From Clostridia bacterium (GTDB lineage: Bacteria > Bacillota > Clostridia > Christensenellales > Borkfalkiaceae), in assembly GCA_017646555.1 (NCBI GenBank), contig JAGCMG010000068.1:1-9766 (forward strand): a stretch of 9,766 nt of DNA, written 5' to 3'. The notes beneath the pieces are model-generated. The model did no database searches. It was not told the DNA's origin and saw only the letters and a program-made list of their open reading frames with translations. The translations under genes and the position numbers were made by a program. Positions 1 to 5,774 of the stretch are shown here, one piece after another. The number at the start of each line of letters is the position of its first letter. The stretch's first letter is position 1.

Positions 1-484
1 ACTTAAAAATAGCAGATGCAAAATCGTCTTTTTTCTTTTGACGCGCCGAAAGGCTTTTATCAATATTAAGCAGTGATAATACCCTTAACACCTTTGAAGT
101 TAACAGTAATCTATTTTCTTTTTCGTAAGTTTTATACCACTCTTGAATAAATAAAAGGTCTTCTTCAGTAGCAGAAAAATTATTAGCGATAACCCCGCCT
201 TTAGCGTAATTTTTAAACTCTGTTAAATAGTCGTCGCTAATAACGATTACGGTGTATTCGGAGTTTTCTTGCATTAAATAATAATGCATATCGAAACTGT
301 TTGAGAACACCCCATCCCCTTTTTTAAGGTCGTATTTAACGCCGTTTATAAACGCCGTTGCCGTACCCTTTTGCACGAATAGAAGTTCAACGGCATTGTG
401 AAAATGCGCCGTCGGTGTTATATACGACGAATTTATAATGCGTATATAATTCTTTTTATCGGCAGGAATTTCGTAATGCCCCAT
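1..484 (-). CDS. AraC-type transcriptional regulator, N-terminal cupin part (partial, C-terminus outside the window)
   Basis: Seen: 161 codons on the minus strand, open to the window edge, starting at ATG 484-482. An AAGAG-like ribosome site lies about 8 nt upstream, inside the end of the cyclophilin gene. The N-terminal 70 residues look like the cupin sensor fold of AraC-family regulators: HFHNAVELLFVQKGT at residues 27-41, then FINGVKYDLKKGDGVF at 45-60. Residues 105-161 are helical and charged. The two helix-turn-helix motifs expected at the C-terminus would lie beyond position 1 and cannot be seen. Context: the start codon is 1 nt after the cyclophilin stop (TAGTATG), so translation is probably coupled and the gene is probably transcribed with glnA. 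Inferred: a ligand-sensing transcription factor of unknown ligand. A stand-alone cupin protein is possible but less likely given the helical linker. Confidence 0.72.
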   Translation of the reverse strand, partial: MGHYEIPADKKNYIRIINSSYITPTAHFHNAVELLFVQKGTATAFINGVKYDLKKGDGVFSNSFDMHYYLMQENSEYTVIVISDDYLTEFKNYAKGGVIANNFSATEEDLLFIQEWYKTYEKENRLLLTSKVLRVLSLLNIDKSLSARQKKKDDFASAIFK

Positions 485-485
485 A

Positions 486-995
486 CTAAACTCTTTTAAT
501 AGTTTTTATAACGACAGGTTCGTCTGGAATATCGTCAAAACCACGCCACGAGTGAGTTCTTTCATCACTAATGTTAACGGCAACTTTTAAACTTTCTTCA
601 TCAGTTACACGACCAAAAGCAGCGTACTCACCATCTAAGAACGGACAGTTTGCAACACAAATGAAAAACTGCGAAGTAGCCGAATTTTTGACGAAAGTTC
701 TTGCCATTGAAATTACGCCTTTATTATGTTTTATAGGATTGTTTACGCCGTTTGACTTAAACTCACCTTTAATAGGCGCGTATTTGCTATCTTTTTCTTT
801 TAAACCTGGTTCGTCGTCAAGATAGCCACCACCTTGTATCATAAACCCTGGAATTACTCTGTGAAAAATCGTGCCGTCGTAAAAACCGTCGTCAACGTAT
901 TTAAGAAAGTTTTCCGTACTAATCGGCGCTGAAACTTCGTCAAGTTCAAGATTGATTTTTTTGCCGTTTCTAAGTTCTATTACAACTGGTATCAT
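486..995 (-). CDS. Peptidyl-prolyl cis-trans isomerase, cyclophilin type
   Basis: A 169-residue cyclophilin that isomerises Xaa-Pro bonds during protein folding. It has no signal peptide, so it should be cytoplasmic. The family signature FHRVIPGFMIQGG is at residues 44-56 and carries the catalytic Arg46 and the pocket residues Phe51, Met52 and Gln54. It is followed by GVISMAR (93-99), SATSQFFI (105-112; Gln109 and Phe111 line the pocket) and LDGEYAAFGRV (120-130). The length fits single-domain bacterial cyclophilins. The start is ATG 995-993, with AAGGAG at 1006-1001 and a 5-nt spacer. Neighbours: it lies 22 bp after glnA with no terminator between them, and its TAG stop is 1 nt from the next start, so it is probably the middle gene of a glnA operon. 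The family call is secure; the client protein is unknown. Confidence 0.95.
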   Translation of the reverse strand: MIPVVIELRNGKKINLELDEVSAPISTENFLKYVDDGFYDGTIFHRVIPGFMIQGGGYLDDEPGLKEKDSKYAPIKGEFKSNGVNNPIKHNKGVISMARTFVKNSATSQFFICVANCPFLDGEYAAFGRVTDEESLKVAVNISDERTHSWRGFDDIPDEPVVIKTIKRV

Positions 996-1017
996 AGTTG
1001 CTCCTTATGTCAAAAAA

Positions 1018-2442
1018 TTAACAGTTATAGTATTTGTCAAATTCAGCAGGGTGTGGGATTTTAGAAAGTTCACTACATTCTTTACGCTTGGTTTCGATAA
1101 ATTTATCAATTAAGTGTTTCGGGAATACCCCACCTGCCGTTAAGTAGTCGTTGTCCTTTTCTAAAGCGTCTAACGCGTCTTCAAGACAAGTAGGTAAACC
1201 TTGTAACTTCTTCTTTTCTTCTTCAGGAAGATTGAATAAGTTCATATCGTATGGGCCCCAACCGTTTGCGTGTGGGTCGATTTTATTTTTAATACCGTCA
1301 AGACCTGCCATTAAGATTGCTGCATAGCAAAAATATGGGTTACAAGTTGCGTCAGGATTACGAAGTTCAAATCTTCTTTCAGACGGTTGTTTTGCGTATG
1401 CTGGAATTCTAATTACTGCGCTACGATTACTTGTTGCATAACCTACGGTTACGGGCGCTTCAAAACCTGGAACTAAACGCTTGAACGAATTAGTACTTGG
1501 GTTTGTGATTGCGCAAAGCGACGCGATATGCTTTAATAAACCACCGATAAAGTAGTGGGCTTCTTTACTTAAATGTGAATAGCCGTTATCATCAGAAAAA
1601 ACCGGCTTACCGTCCTTAAATAAAAGCATATGAACGTGCATACCGTTACCTGCTTCACCGTATACGGGTTTTGGCATAAGCGTTGCGCTCTTACCGTATT
1701 TTAACGCTGTGTTTTGAATAATGTACTTAATCATCATTGTGCCGTCAGCCATTTTTGACATTTTGCCAAGTTTAGGTTCAATTTCAAACTGACCTGCAGC
1801 GCCTACTTCTGGGTGATGATATTTTACAGGAATTCCTGCCTTTTCGATAAGCATACACATTTCACTACGGCATTCGTACGAATTATCGAACGGTTTTGCA
1901 ATATGGTAGTTCTTTTGCTTTGGAACTACTACTCCCTTGCCGTCGCTATCGGAATTCCAGTAAGCCTTTTCAGCATCTAAACTCATACCGATAGAATATG
2001 GCGATACTTGCCAACCGATATTATCGAAAAGATAAAATTCAAATTCAGGTAAAATATACATTTCGTCAGCAATACCAGTATCTTTCATATATTGTTCGGC
2101 TGCAAGAACGATATTTCTTGGGTATTGTGCAAGTGGACGATTAGTCGGGTAATCAATTATCATTGCGTTACCACTCATTGTTAAGGTTTTAATTTCACAA
2201 AACGGGTCTATCATAGCGGTATCAGGGTCTGGAATAAACACCATATCGCTCTTTTCAACCACAGCGTAACCGTAGTTAGATGCGTCAAACCCTACGCCGT
2301 CTATCATAATATCTTCGTTAAAACTTTCGGCTGGGATAGTTACGTGACGAAATCTACCGTTGATGTCTACCATCTTAAAGTCCACCATCTTAACGTCTTC
2401 CGTCTTGATTAAATCCATAATTTTTTTAATTTTTTCGTTCAT
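1018..2442 (-). CDS. glnA: Glutamine synthetase type I (GSI-beta-like, adenylylation Tyr replaced by Phe)
   Basis: Cytoplasmic enzyme making glutamine from glutamate, ammonia and ATP, normally a dodecamer. The 474 residues align end to end with GSI-beta enzymes such as the E. coli one (469 aa). Visible features: FDASNYG loop with Asp53; PEFEFYLF with metal ligands Glu133 and Glu135; EVGAAGQFEIE with Glu212 and Glu220; GNGMHVH with His269 and His271; NPSTNSFKRLVPGFEAP (314-330) with Arg322 and Glu328; SNRSAVIRIP (338-347); RRFELRNPD (356-364); and the C-terminal HPAEFDKYY. The insertion around residues 149-170 (SIGMSLDAEKAYWNSDSDGK) is the GSI-beta type and is absent from the shorter Bacillus-like GSI-alpha. 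The tyrosine adenylylated in E. coli (NLYDLP) is Phe403 here (NLFNLP), so control by adenylylation is not expected. Start ATG 2442-2440 has AGAAGG at 2455-2450. It is the first gene of the minus-strand operon. Confidence 0.97.
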   Translation of the reverse strand: MNEKIKKIMDLIKTEDVKMVDFKMVDINGRFRHVTIPAESFNEDIMIDGVGFDASNYGYAVVEKSDMVFIPDPDTAMIDPFCEIKTLTMSGNAMIIDYPTNRPLAQYPRNIVLAAEQYMKDTGIADEMYILPEFEFYLFDNIGWQVSPYSIGMSLDAEKAYWNSDSDGKGVVVPKQKNYHIAKPFDNSYECRSEMCMLIEKAGIPVKYHHPEVGAAGQFEIEPKLGKMSKMADGTMMIKYIIQNTALKYGKSATLMPKPVYGEAGNGMHVHMLLFKDGKPVFSDDNGYSHLSKEAHYFIGGLLKHIASLCAITNPSTNSFKRLVPGFEAPVTVGYATSNRSAVIRIPAYAKQPSERRFELRNPDATCNPYFCYAAILMAGLDGIKNKIDPHANGWGPYDMNLFNLPEEEKKKLQGLPTCLEDALDALEKDNDYLTAGGVFPKHLIDKFIETKRKECSELSKIPHPAEFDKYYNC

Positions 2443-2491
2443 AATATATCCTTCTTTTTATAATTTTGCAGTTAGTATAAACTTATATATT

Positions 2492-2519
2492 ATTATAACA
2501 TATTATTAGAACTTTTCAA
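2492..2519 (-). promoter_or_regulatory. Promoter of glnA
   Basis: Read on the minus strand, TTGAAA (2519-2514) and a perfect TATAAT (2497-2492) are separated by 16 bp. Transcription would begin near 2485 and give a leader of about 43 nt ahead of glnA. I looked for a GlnR-type TGTNA-N7-TNACA box in 2443-2637 and found no convincing match. Confidence 0.75.
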
Positions 2520-2585
2520 CGGCTTTTTATAAAAAAATATGATTTTTTGACATAAATTTATTTTTTTAAATTTTTGACTGTTCGC

Positions 2586-2614
2586 TTGACTTGAATAATA
2601 CTTCGTGTTATGAT
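2586..2614 (+). promoter_or_regulatory. Promoter of the padR-HAAS-DUF4097 operon
   Basis: TTGACT (2586-2591), a 17-bp spacer and TATGAT (2609-2614) form a strong sigma-A-type promoter. The predicted start near 2621 gives a 17-nt leader that holds little more than the ribosome binding site AAGGAGG at 2624-2630. Two further TTGAC motifs at 2547 and 2574 have no matching -10 box. The promoter is divergent to that of glnA, with 66 bp between the two -35 boxes. Confidence 0.8.
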
Positions 2615-2620
2615 GTATTA
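2596..2620. promoter_or_regulatory. Candidate operator bracketing the -10 box (perfect 6-bp inverted repeat)
   Basis: TAATAC at 2596-2601 and its exact reverse complement GTATTA at 2615-2620 flank a 13-nt spacer whose last six bases are the -10 box TATGAT. The arm centres are 19 bp apart, close to two helical turns, which would suit a dimeric winged-helix repressor. Binding by the PadR-type protein encoded just downstream is inference; PadR regulators commonly repress their own operons through inverted repeats over the promoter. Confidence 0.4.
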
Positions 2621-2637
2621 CGCAAGGAGGAGTATGT

Positions 2638-2955
2638 ATGGACGCTCAATTAAAACGCGGTTTATTAGACGTATGCGTGCTGACGGCGATTAAAACGGAA
2701 GATTCTTACGGTTATAAAATTATTAAAGACACCAAGCCGTACGTAGAATTATCGGAATCGACTTTATACACCATATTAAAACGACTTGAAAACGCAAAAA
2801 TGCTTACCGTTTATACGGCAATTCACGGTGGTAGGTTAAGAAAATATTATCGTATTACTCAAAATGGAATCAATCGCATCAACGAATTTAAAAAAGAGTG
2901 GGATGAAGTCATTTCCGTTTATCAATTTATTATAAAGGAGGGTAAAAAACAATGA
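2638..2955 (+). CDS. PadR-family transcriptional regulator
   Basis: A 105-residue winged-helix DNA-binding protein. The PadR fold covers residues 3-80: an N-terminal helix (LKRGLLDVCVLTAIK), then SYGYKIIKD (23-31), the recognition helix SESTLYTILKRLE (39-51) and the wing ending GGRLRKYYRIT (64-74), which is the most typical PadR signature. One C-terminal helix (82-100) probably forms the dimer interface, as in the short PadR subfamily 1. The start is ATG 2638 with AAGGAGG at 2624-2630; an ATG at 2634 is out of frame. The final ATGA overlaps the start of the next gene. PadR proteins of this size are typically repressors that respond to small molecules or envelope stress. The inducer here is unknown, and the inverted repeat at 2596-2620 is the likeliest target. 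Confidence 0.93.
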   Translation: MDAQLKRGLLDVCVLTAIKTEDSYGYKIIKDTKPYVELSESTLYTILKRLENAKMLTVYTAIHGGRLRKYYRITQNGINRINEFKKEWDEVISVYQFIIKEGKKQ

Positions 2956-3551
2956 CTAAACAAGAGTTTTTAGACACGCTAAAAATAAAGTTATCTAATT
3001 TACCGAAAAAAGAAGTCAATGAAAGGCTTAACTTTTACAGCGAAATGATTGACGATAAAATTGAAGACGGTTTATCTGAAGAACAAGCCGTTTTAGAAAT
3101 CGGCACGCCTGATAAAGTTAAAGATGAAATTATTAAAGATATCCCCTTTTATAAAATTGCAAAGGAAAAAATAAAACCAAAAAGAAAACTTTCGTGGTGG
3201 GAAGTTACGCTAATTGTCGTCGGCGCACCTGTTTGGTTTTCCCTTTTAATTGCCTTTTTAGCCGTAATCTTTTCGCTATTTATTTCGGCATACGCAGTTA
3301 CCGTTTCACTTTGGGCAGTATTTGTTTCGCTTATCGCTTTAAGTGTATGCGGTTTTTTAGCAGGTATAATTCACCTTTTTATTAAAGGTTTTTTTAACGG
3401 TGGGGCGATTATTGGTTGTTCAATTTTTTTAATGGGGCTTACTATTTTATTCTTTTACGCTTGCAAATTTTTAAGCGTTGCAATTTTTAAGTTGACTAAA
3501 AAAACACTTTTCATCTTAAAAAAATCACTTATAAATAAGGAGAACGCATAA
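2952..3551 (+). CDS. HAAS/DUF1700-domain membrane protein
   Basis: A 199-residue protein with a cytoplasmic N-terminal helical domain and a membrane part. Residues 1-62 match the HAAS/DUF1700 pattern: F.DTL...L..LP at 6-18, Glu21, FYSEMIDDKIEDGLSEEQAV at 28-47, and IGTPDKV at 50-56. A basic stretch (KPKRK, 75-79) precedes three predicted membrane segments at roughly 84-112, 115-144 and 149-178, with a short Lys-rich tail. The start overlaps the padR stop by 4 nt (ATGA), and the ribosome site AAGGAGG lies at 2936-2942 inside padR. The domain is known from genes next to PadR regulators and DUF4097 proteins, and it is thought to link regulation to membrane or transporter functions. No enzymatic motif is visible and no precise function can be given. 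Confidence 0.85.
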   Translation: MTKQEFLDTLKIKLSNLPKKEVNERLNFYSEMIDDKIEDGLSEEQAVLEIGTPDKVKDEIIKDIPFYKIAKEKIKPKRKLSWWEVTLIVVGAPVWFSLLIAFLAVIFSLFISAYAVTVSLWAVFVSLIALSVCGFLAGIIHLFIKGFFNGGAIIGCSIFLMGLTILFFYACKFLSVAIFKLTKKTLFILKKSLINKENA

Positions 3552-4339
3552 TGAAAAAAGGTCTTAAAATCTGTCTTTTATTAGCAACTTCTTTTATTTT
3601 AGTAGGCGCAATTATTTTTACCGTTTGTATGAGTTTTTTAGGTTGGGATTTTAATAAACTTTCCACTTTTAAGTTCCAAGAAAAACAATACGAGATTAGT
3701 GAAAGTTTTCAAAACATTTTAATTGAAACTTTAGACACCGATATTGAATTTAAACTTTCTACCGACGATAAAACTACCGTCGTTTGTTACGAAAAGGTTA
3801 AAGTTTATCATACCGTTAGCGCCGAAAACGGTACGCTTAAGATTAAATGCACGGACGATAGAAAACTTTTTGACTATTTAGGATTTAGTTTTTCTTCCCC
3901 TAAAATTACCGTTTTTCTACCAAGCGAAAGTTATAACGATATTGATATTAAGTTAACTACGGGCGATATTTTAATAAATAATTTGACGGTAAATAAATTA
4001 AATATTGCGCTAACAACTGGCGATATTACGATTAAAAATACTACTTGTTCCGACTTTACTACAAACGGCACTACTGGCGATATTACGCTAATAAATTTAA
4101 TTGCTACTAATAAAATAAGCGCAGTTACTTCTACCGGTGACATTGAATTTTATTTATGCGACGCAAATGAAATTTATCTTAAAACGACGACGGGTGATAT
4201 TGACGGAAGTTTATTAACGGGTAAAACTTTTAGTGCAAAAACAACTACGGGCGATATAAAAATTCCACAAAATAGTAGTGGTGGATTATGTACGCTAATA
4301 ACTACAACTGGTGATATTAGCATCACCGTTAAAAATTAA
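3551..4339 (+). CDS. Membrane-anchored DUF4097-family beta-repeat protein
   Basis: A 262-residue protein. Residues 7-30 form one hydrophobic segment after MKKGLK and probably anchor the protein with the rest outside; there is no acceptable lipobox, since residues FTVC at 23-26 have Val before Cys. Residues 45-125 are beta-rich. Residues 136-256 are a repeat array with TGDI cores at 137, 156, 175, 195, 214, 233 and 253, a 19-20 residue period that suggests a right-handed beta-helix or stacked-strand fold, as in DUF4097 proteins. It starts 1 nt into the previous stop (TAATG) with AAGGAG at 3537-3542, so it is translationally coupled. Known context: DUF4097 genes accompany PadR and DUF1700 genes and envelope-stress modules in Firmicutes. 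Inferred: an extracellular sensor or scaffold of the membrane surface. It has no catalytic motif. A terminator follows at once. Confidence 0.85.
   Translation: MKKGLKICLLLATSFILVGAIIFTVCMSFLGWDFNKLSTFKFQEKQYEISESFQNILIETLDTDIEFKLSTDDKTTVVCYEKVKVYHTVSAENGTLKIKCTDDRKLFDYLGFSFSSPKITVFLPSESYNDIDIKLTTGDILINNLTVNKLNIALTTGDITIKNTTCSDFTTNGTTGDITLINLIATNKISAVTSTGDIEFYLCDANEIYLKTTTGDIDGSLLTGKTFSAKTTTGDIKIPQNSSGGLCTLITTTGDISITVKN
3956..4318 (+). repeat. Seven in-frame TGDI repeats of 57-60 bp
   Basis: The repeat unit is (S/T)TGDI plus about 15 residues, with successive cores 19, 19, 20, 19, 19 and 20 residues apart. At the DNA level the cores are spelled differently (ACGGGCGATATT, ACTGGCGATATT, ACCGGTGACATT, ACGGGTGATATT and others), so the repeats are old or kept by protein selection, and are not a recent tandem duplication. 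Confidence 0.85.
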
Positions 4340-4344
4340 CAAAT

Positions 4345-4377
4345 AAAACGGGCTATTCGTATGAATAGCCCGTTTTT
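4345..4377. terminator. Bidirectional intrinsic terminator between convergent genes
   Basis: CGGGCTATTC (4349-4358), loop GTAT and GAATAGCCCG (4363-4372) form a perfect 10-bp stem, extended by A/T pairs at both ends. A run of T follows on the plus strand (4373-4377) and the A run at 4345-4348 gives T on the minus strand. It ends the padR operon and, from the other side, the methyltransferase gene whose stop is at 4396-4394. Confidence 0.92.
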
Positions 4378-4393
4378 ATTATTCTATTATATT

Positions 4394-5260
4394 TTAATCT
4401 ACTTTTTCTTTTGACCAAAGCCCCGAACAGCCACACGGTAAAACTATACCGTCTTCGGTTGGTAAGCCTACTTCGTACGCGGTGAAAAAACCACCTAATT
4501 TTTTAAGATTTAATCTTAATATGTTTTCTATTACTTGTGGTTGTAAACCCGTTGTATAACTGTTTATTAAAAAGAACAACGGGTCGTCGGATAAAACTTG
4601 ACTGCAAAGTTCTACTAACGGAAAAAGTTCAGCCTCTAACTTCCACATTTCACCGTTTGGCCCTCTACCGTAACTTGGTGGGTCCATAATAATCGCGTCG
4701 TACTTTTTGCCACGGCGAATTTCACGCTGAACGAACTTTTTACAATCGTCGATTATATATCTAACGGGCGAATTTTCAAGCCCTGATAATCTAACGTTTT
4801 CCCCAGCGCGCTCAACCATACCTTTTGCAGCGTCTACGTGGCAAACGCTTGCCCCTGCTTTTAGACACGCTACCGTCGCGCCACCCGTGTGAGCAAAAAG
4901 ATTTAATACCTTAATGTCCCTACCCGAATTTTTTATAAGAGCAGTCATTATGTCCCAGTTAACTGCTTGCTCAGGGAAAAGCCCCGTGTGCTTAAAGCCC
5001 ATAGGTTTGATTTTAAATTTTAAGTCTTTATAACTAACCGTCCACTCTTCAGGCATAGGCTTTTTTTCAAGCCATCTACCACCACCCGTTTCCGAACGAA
5101 TATATTTTGCGTTTAGATTTTTATAACTATCCATATCGACGGAAGTCGGCCAAATAACTTGTGGATCAGGTCTTAAAAGCGTTACGCCCGACCATTTTTC
5201 AAGTTTATAGCCGTCACCCGTTGTGATGACGGAATAGTCTTTCCATTTTGCTGTTTTCAT
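4394..5260 (-). CDS. Class I SAM-dependent methyltransferase, RlmI/RlmK-like (probably 23S rRNA)
   Basis: A 288-residue Rossmann-fold methyltransferase. Motif I is VLNLFAHTGGATVA at 118-131 (SAM binding). The acidic residue of motif II is Asp143 (HVDAAKG), and Asp171/Asp172 occupy motif III. Motif IV is DPPSYGRG at 193-200. The upstream segment GFKHTGLFPEQAVNWDIM (88-105) is the RlmI/RlmK family linker. The N-terminal PUA domain of E. coli RlmI is absent, and residues 1-85 form a small beta-rich module instead. Close relatives are annotated as rRNA methyltransferases; base and position are not deducible. No Shine-Dalgarno sequence lies before ATG 5260-5258, yet a near-consensus promoter ends 6 nt before it, so the mRNA is probably leaderless. 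The next in-frame Met is residue 43, too far in to be the start. It lies 44 bp after mgsA. Confidence 0.88.
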   Translation of the reverse strand: MKTAKWKDYSVITTGDGYKLEKWSGVTLLRPDPQVIWPTSVDMDSYKNLNAKYIRSETGGGRWLEKKPMPEEWTVSYKDLKFKIKPMGFKHTGLFPEQAVNWDIMTALIKNSGRDIKVLNLFAHTGGATVACLKAGASVCHVDAAKGMVERAGENVRLSGLENSPVRYIIDDCKKFVQREIRRGKKYDAIIMDPPSYGRGPNGEMWKLEAELFPLVELCSQVLSDDPLFFLINSYTTGLQPQVIENILRLNLKKLGGFFTAYEVGLPTEDGIVLPCGCSGLWSKEKVD

Positions 5261-5266
5261 ACCGTA

Positions 5267-5295
5267 ATTGTAACTTAATTTTTATCTATTGTCAA
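5267..5295 (-). promoter_or_regulatory. Promoter of the methyltransferase gene, predicted leaderless start
   Basis: On the minus strand a perfect TTGACA (5295-5290), a 17-bp spacer and TACAAT (5272-5267) precede TACGGT and then the start ATG. The usual +1 position, seven bases after the -10 box, is the A of that ATG. Confidence 0.75.
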
Positions 5296-5304
5296 CTTAA
5301 TAAA

Positions 5305-5664
5305 CTATATAATAAGGTCTGCCGTCGCCGTATTCGTTGCGATAGGAATATTGTACACAACTGCTATTCGAAGTAGTGCCTTTACGTCAGGGTCGTGTGG
5401 TTGAGCCGATAACGGGTCCCAAAAAAACACGATTGCATCTATCTCTTTTTCAGCGACTTTGCCACCGATTTGTAAGTCCCCGCCAAGTGGACCCGATAAA
5501 TAGCCTTTTACTTTTAACCCAGTTGCATCTTCAACGCGTTTTGAAGTAGTACCCGTTCCACAAAGCGAATATTCTTTTAATTTATCAATATTTGCTTTTG
5601 CCCACGCTACCATTTCGTCTTTTTTATTATCGTGCGCAATAAGCGCTAAAACTTTTTTACTCAT
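5305..5664 (-). CDS. mgsA: Methylglyoxal synthase
   Basis: Cytoplasmic enzyme that converts dihydroxyacetone phosphate to methylglyoxal and phosphate, bypassing lower glycolysis when sugar phosphates build up. The 119 residues cover the MGS-like fold: ALIAHDNKK (7-15; His11 and Lys15 bind phosphate), CGTGTTSK (35-42), SGPLGGDLQIG (57-67) with the catalytic Asp63 (E. coli Asp71), and FFWDPLSAQPHDPDVKALLR (80-99) with His90 and Asp93. It ends at ATNTATADLII, about 18-30 residues short of the B. subtilis and E. coli enzymes, so the C-terminal tail is missing. The 44 bp after the stop encode no remnant in any frame, so this looks like a natural short form. ATG 5664-5662 has AAGGAG at 5676-5671. 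It has its own promoter and lies after the ileS terminator. Confidence 0.96.
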   Translation of the reverse strand: MSKKVLALIAHDNKKDEMVAWAKANIDKLKEYSLCGTGTTSKRVEDATGLKVKGYLSGPLGGDLQIGGKVAEKEIDAIVFFWDPLSAQPHDPDVKALLRIAVVYNIPIATNTATADLII

Positions 5665-5683
5665 ACTTAACTCCTTTTAATTT

Positions 5684-5712
5684 ATTGTATACTAAAACTA
5701 TCGTTTTGTCAA
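5684..5712 (-). promoter_or_regulatory. Promoter of mgsA
   Basis: A perfect TTGACA (5712-5707), a 17-bp spacer and TACAAT (5689-5684) on the minus strand. The predicted start near 5677 gives a leader of only about 13 nt, which begins at the ribosome binding site. The hexamers and spacing are the same as in the methyltransferase promoter. Confidence 0.8.
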
Positions 5713-5743
5713 TGTTTTGGTCAAGTTTCATTATACCGTTATA

Positions 5744-5771
5744 ACTAAAAAGCACCCAAACGGGTGCTTTT
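5744..5771 (-). terminator. Intrinsic terminator of ileS
   Basis: On the minus strand AAAAGCACCC (5771-5762), loop GTTT and GGGTGCTTTT (5757-5748) form a 10-bp stem that runs into a T stretch. It begins 3 nt after the ileS stop codon. The arms are symmetric, so it could also act on plus-strand transcripts, though none is expected here. Confidence 0.9.
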
Positions 5772-5774
5772 AGA

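Noticed and set aside
571..825. Plus-strand open frame antisense to the cyclophilin gene
   Set aside because: Shadow of a well-supported gene, with no recognisable domain and no ribosome binding site. The same applies to the plus-strand frames within ileS.
2443..2637. GlnR/TnrA operator or glutamine riboswitch upstream of glnA
   Set aside because: No stretch fits TGTNA-N7-TNACA on either strand, and the short leader of about 43 nt leaves no room for a glutamine riboswitch.
2953..2955. TGA read as Trp (Mollicutes-type code)
   Set aside because: TGA ends padR exactly at the coupled start of the next gene, and Trp codons throughout are TGG, so the standard code holds.
3551..3640. Lipoprotein signal in the DUF4097 protein
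   Set aside because: The Cys residues in the hydrophobic segment are preceded by Val or Ile and not by the small residue a lipobox needs, so a plain membrane anchor is more likely.
3931..4143. 70-codon open frame antisense to the TGDI repeats
   Set aside because: Its repeated ISPVV peptide is just the reverse reading of the TGDI-coding repeats; it has no ribosome site and no promoter.
5730..5754. A second TATAAT on the minus strand (5735-5730) upstream of mgsA
   Set aside because: Its -35 region would have to lie in the ileS terminator hairpin and matches poorly, while TTGACA-17-TACAAT closer to mgsA is far better.
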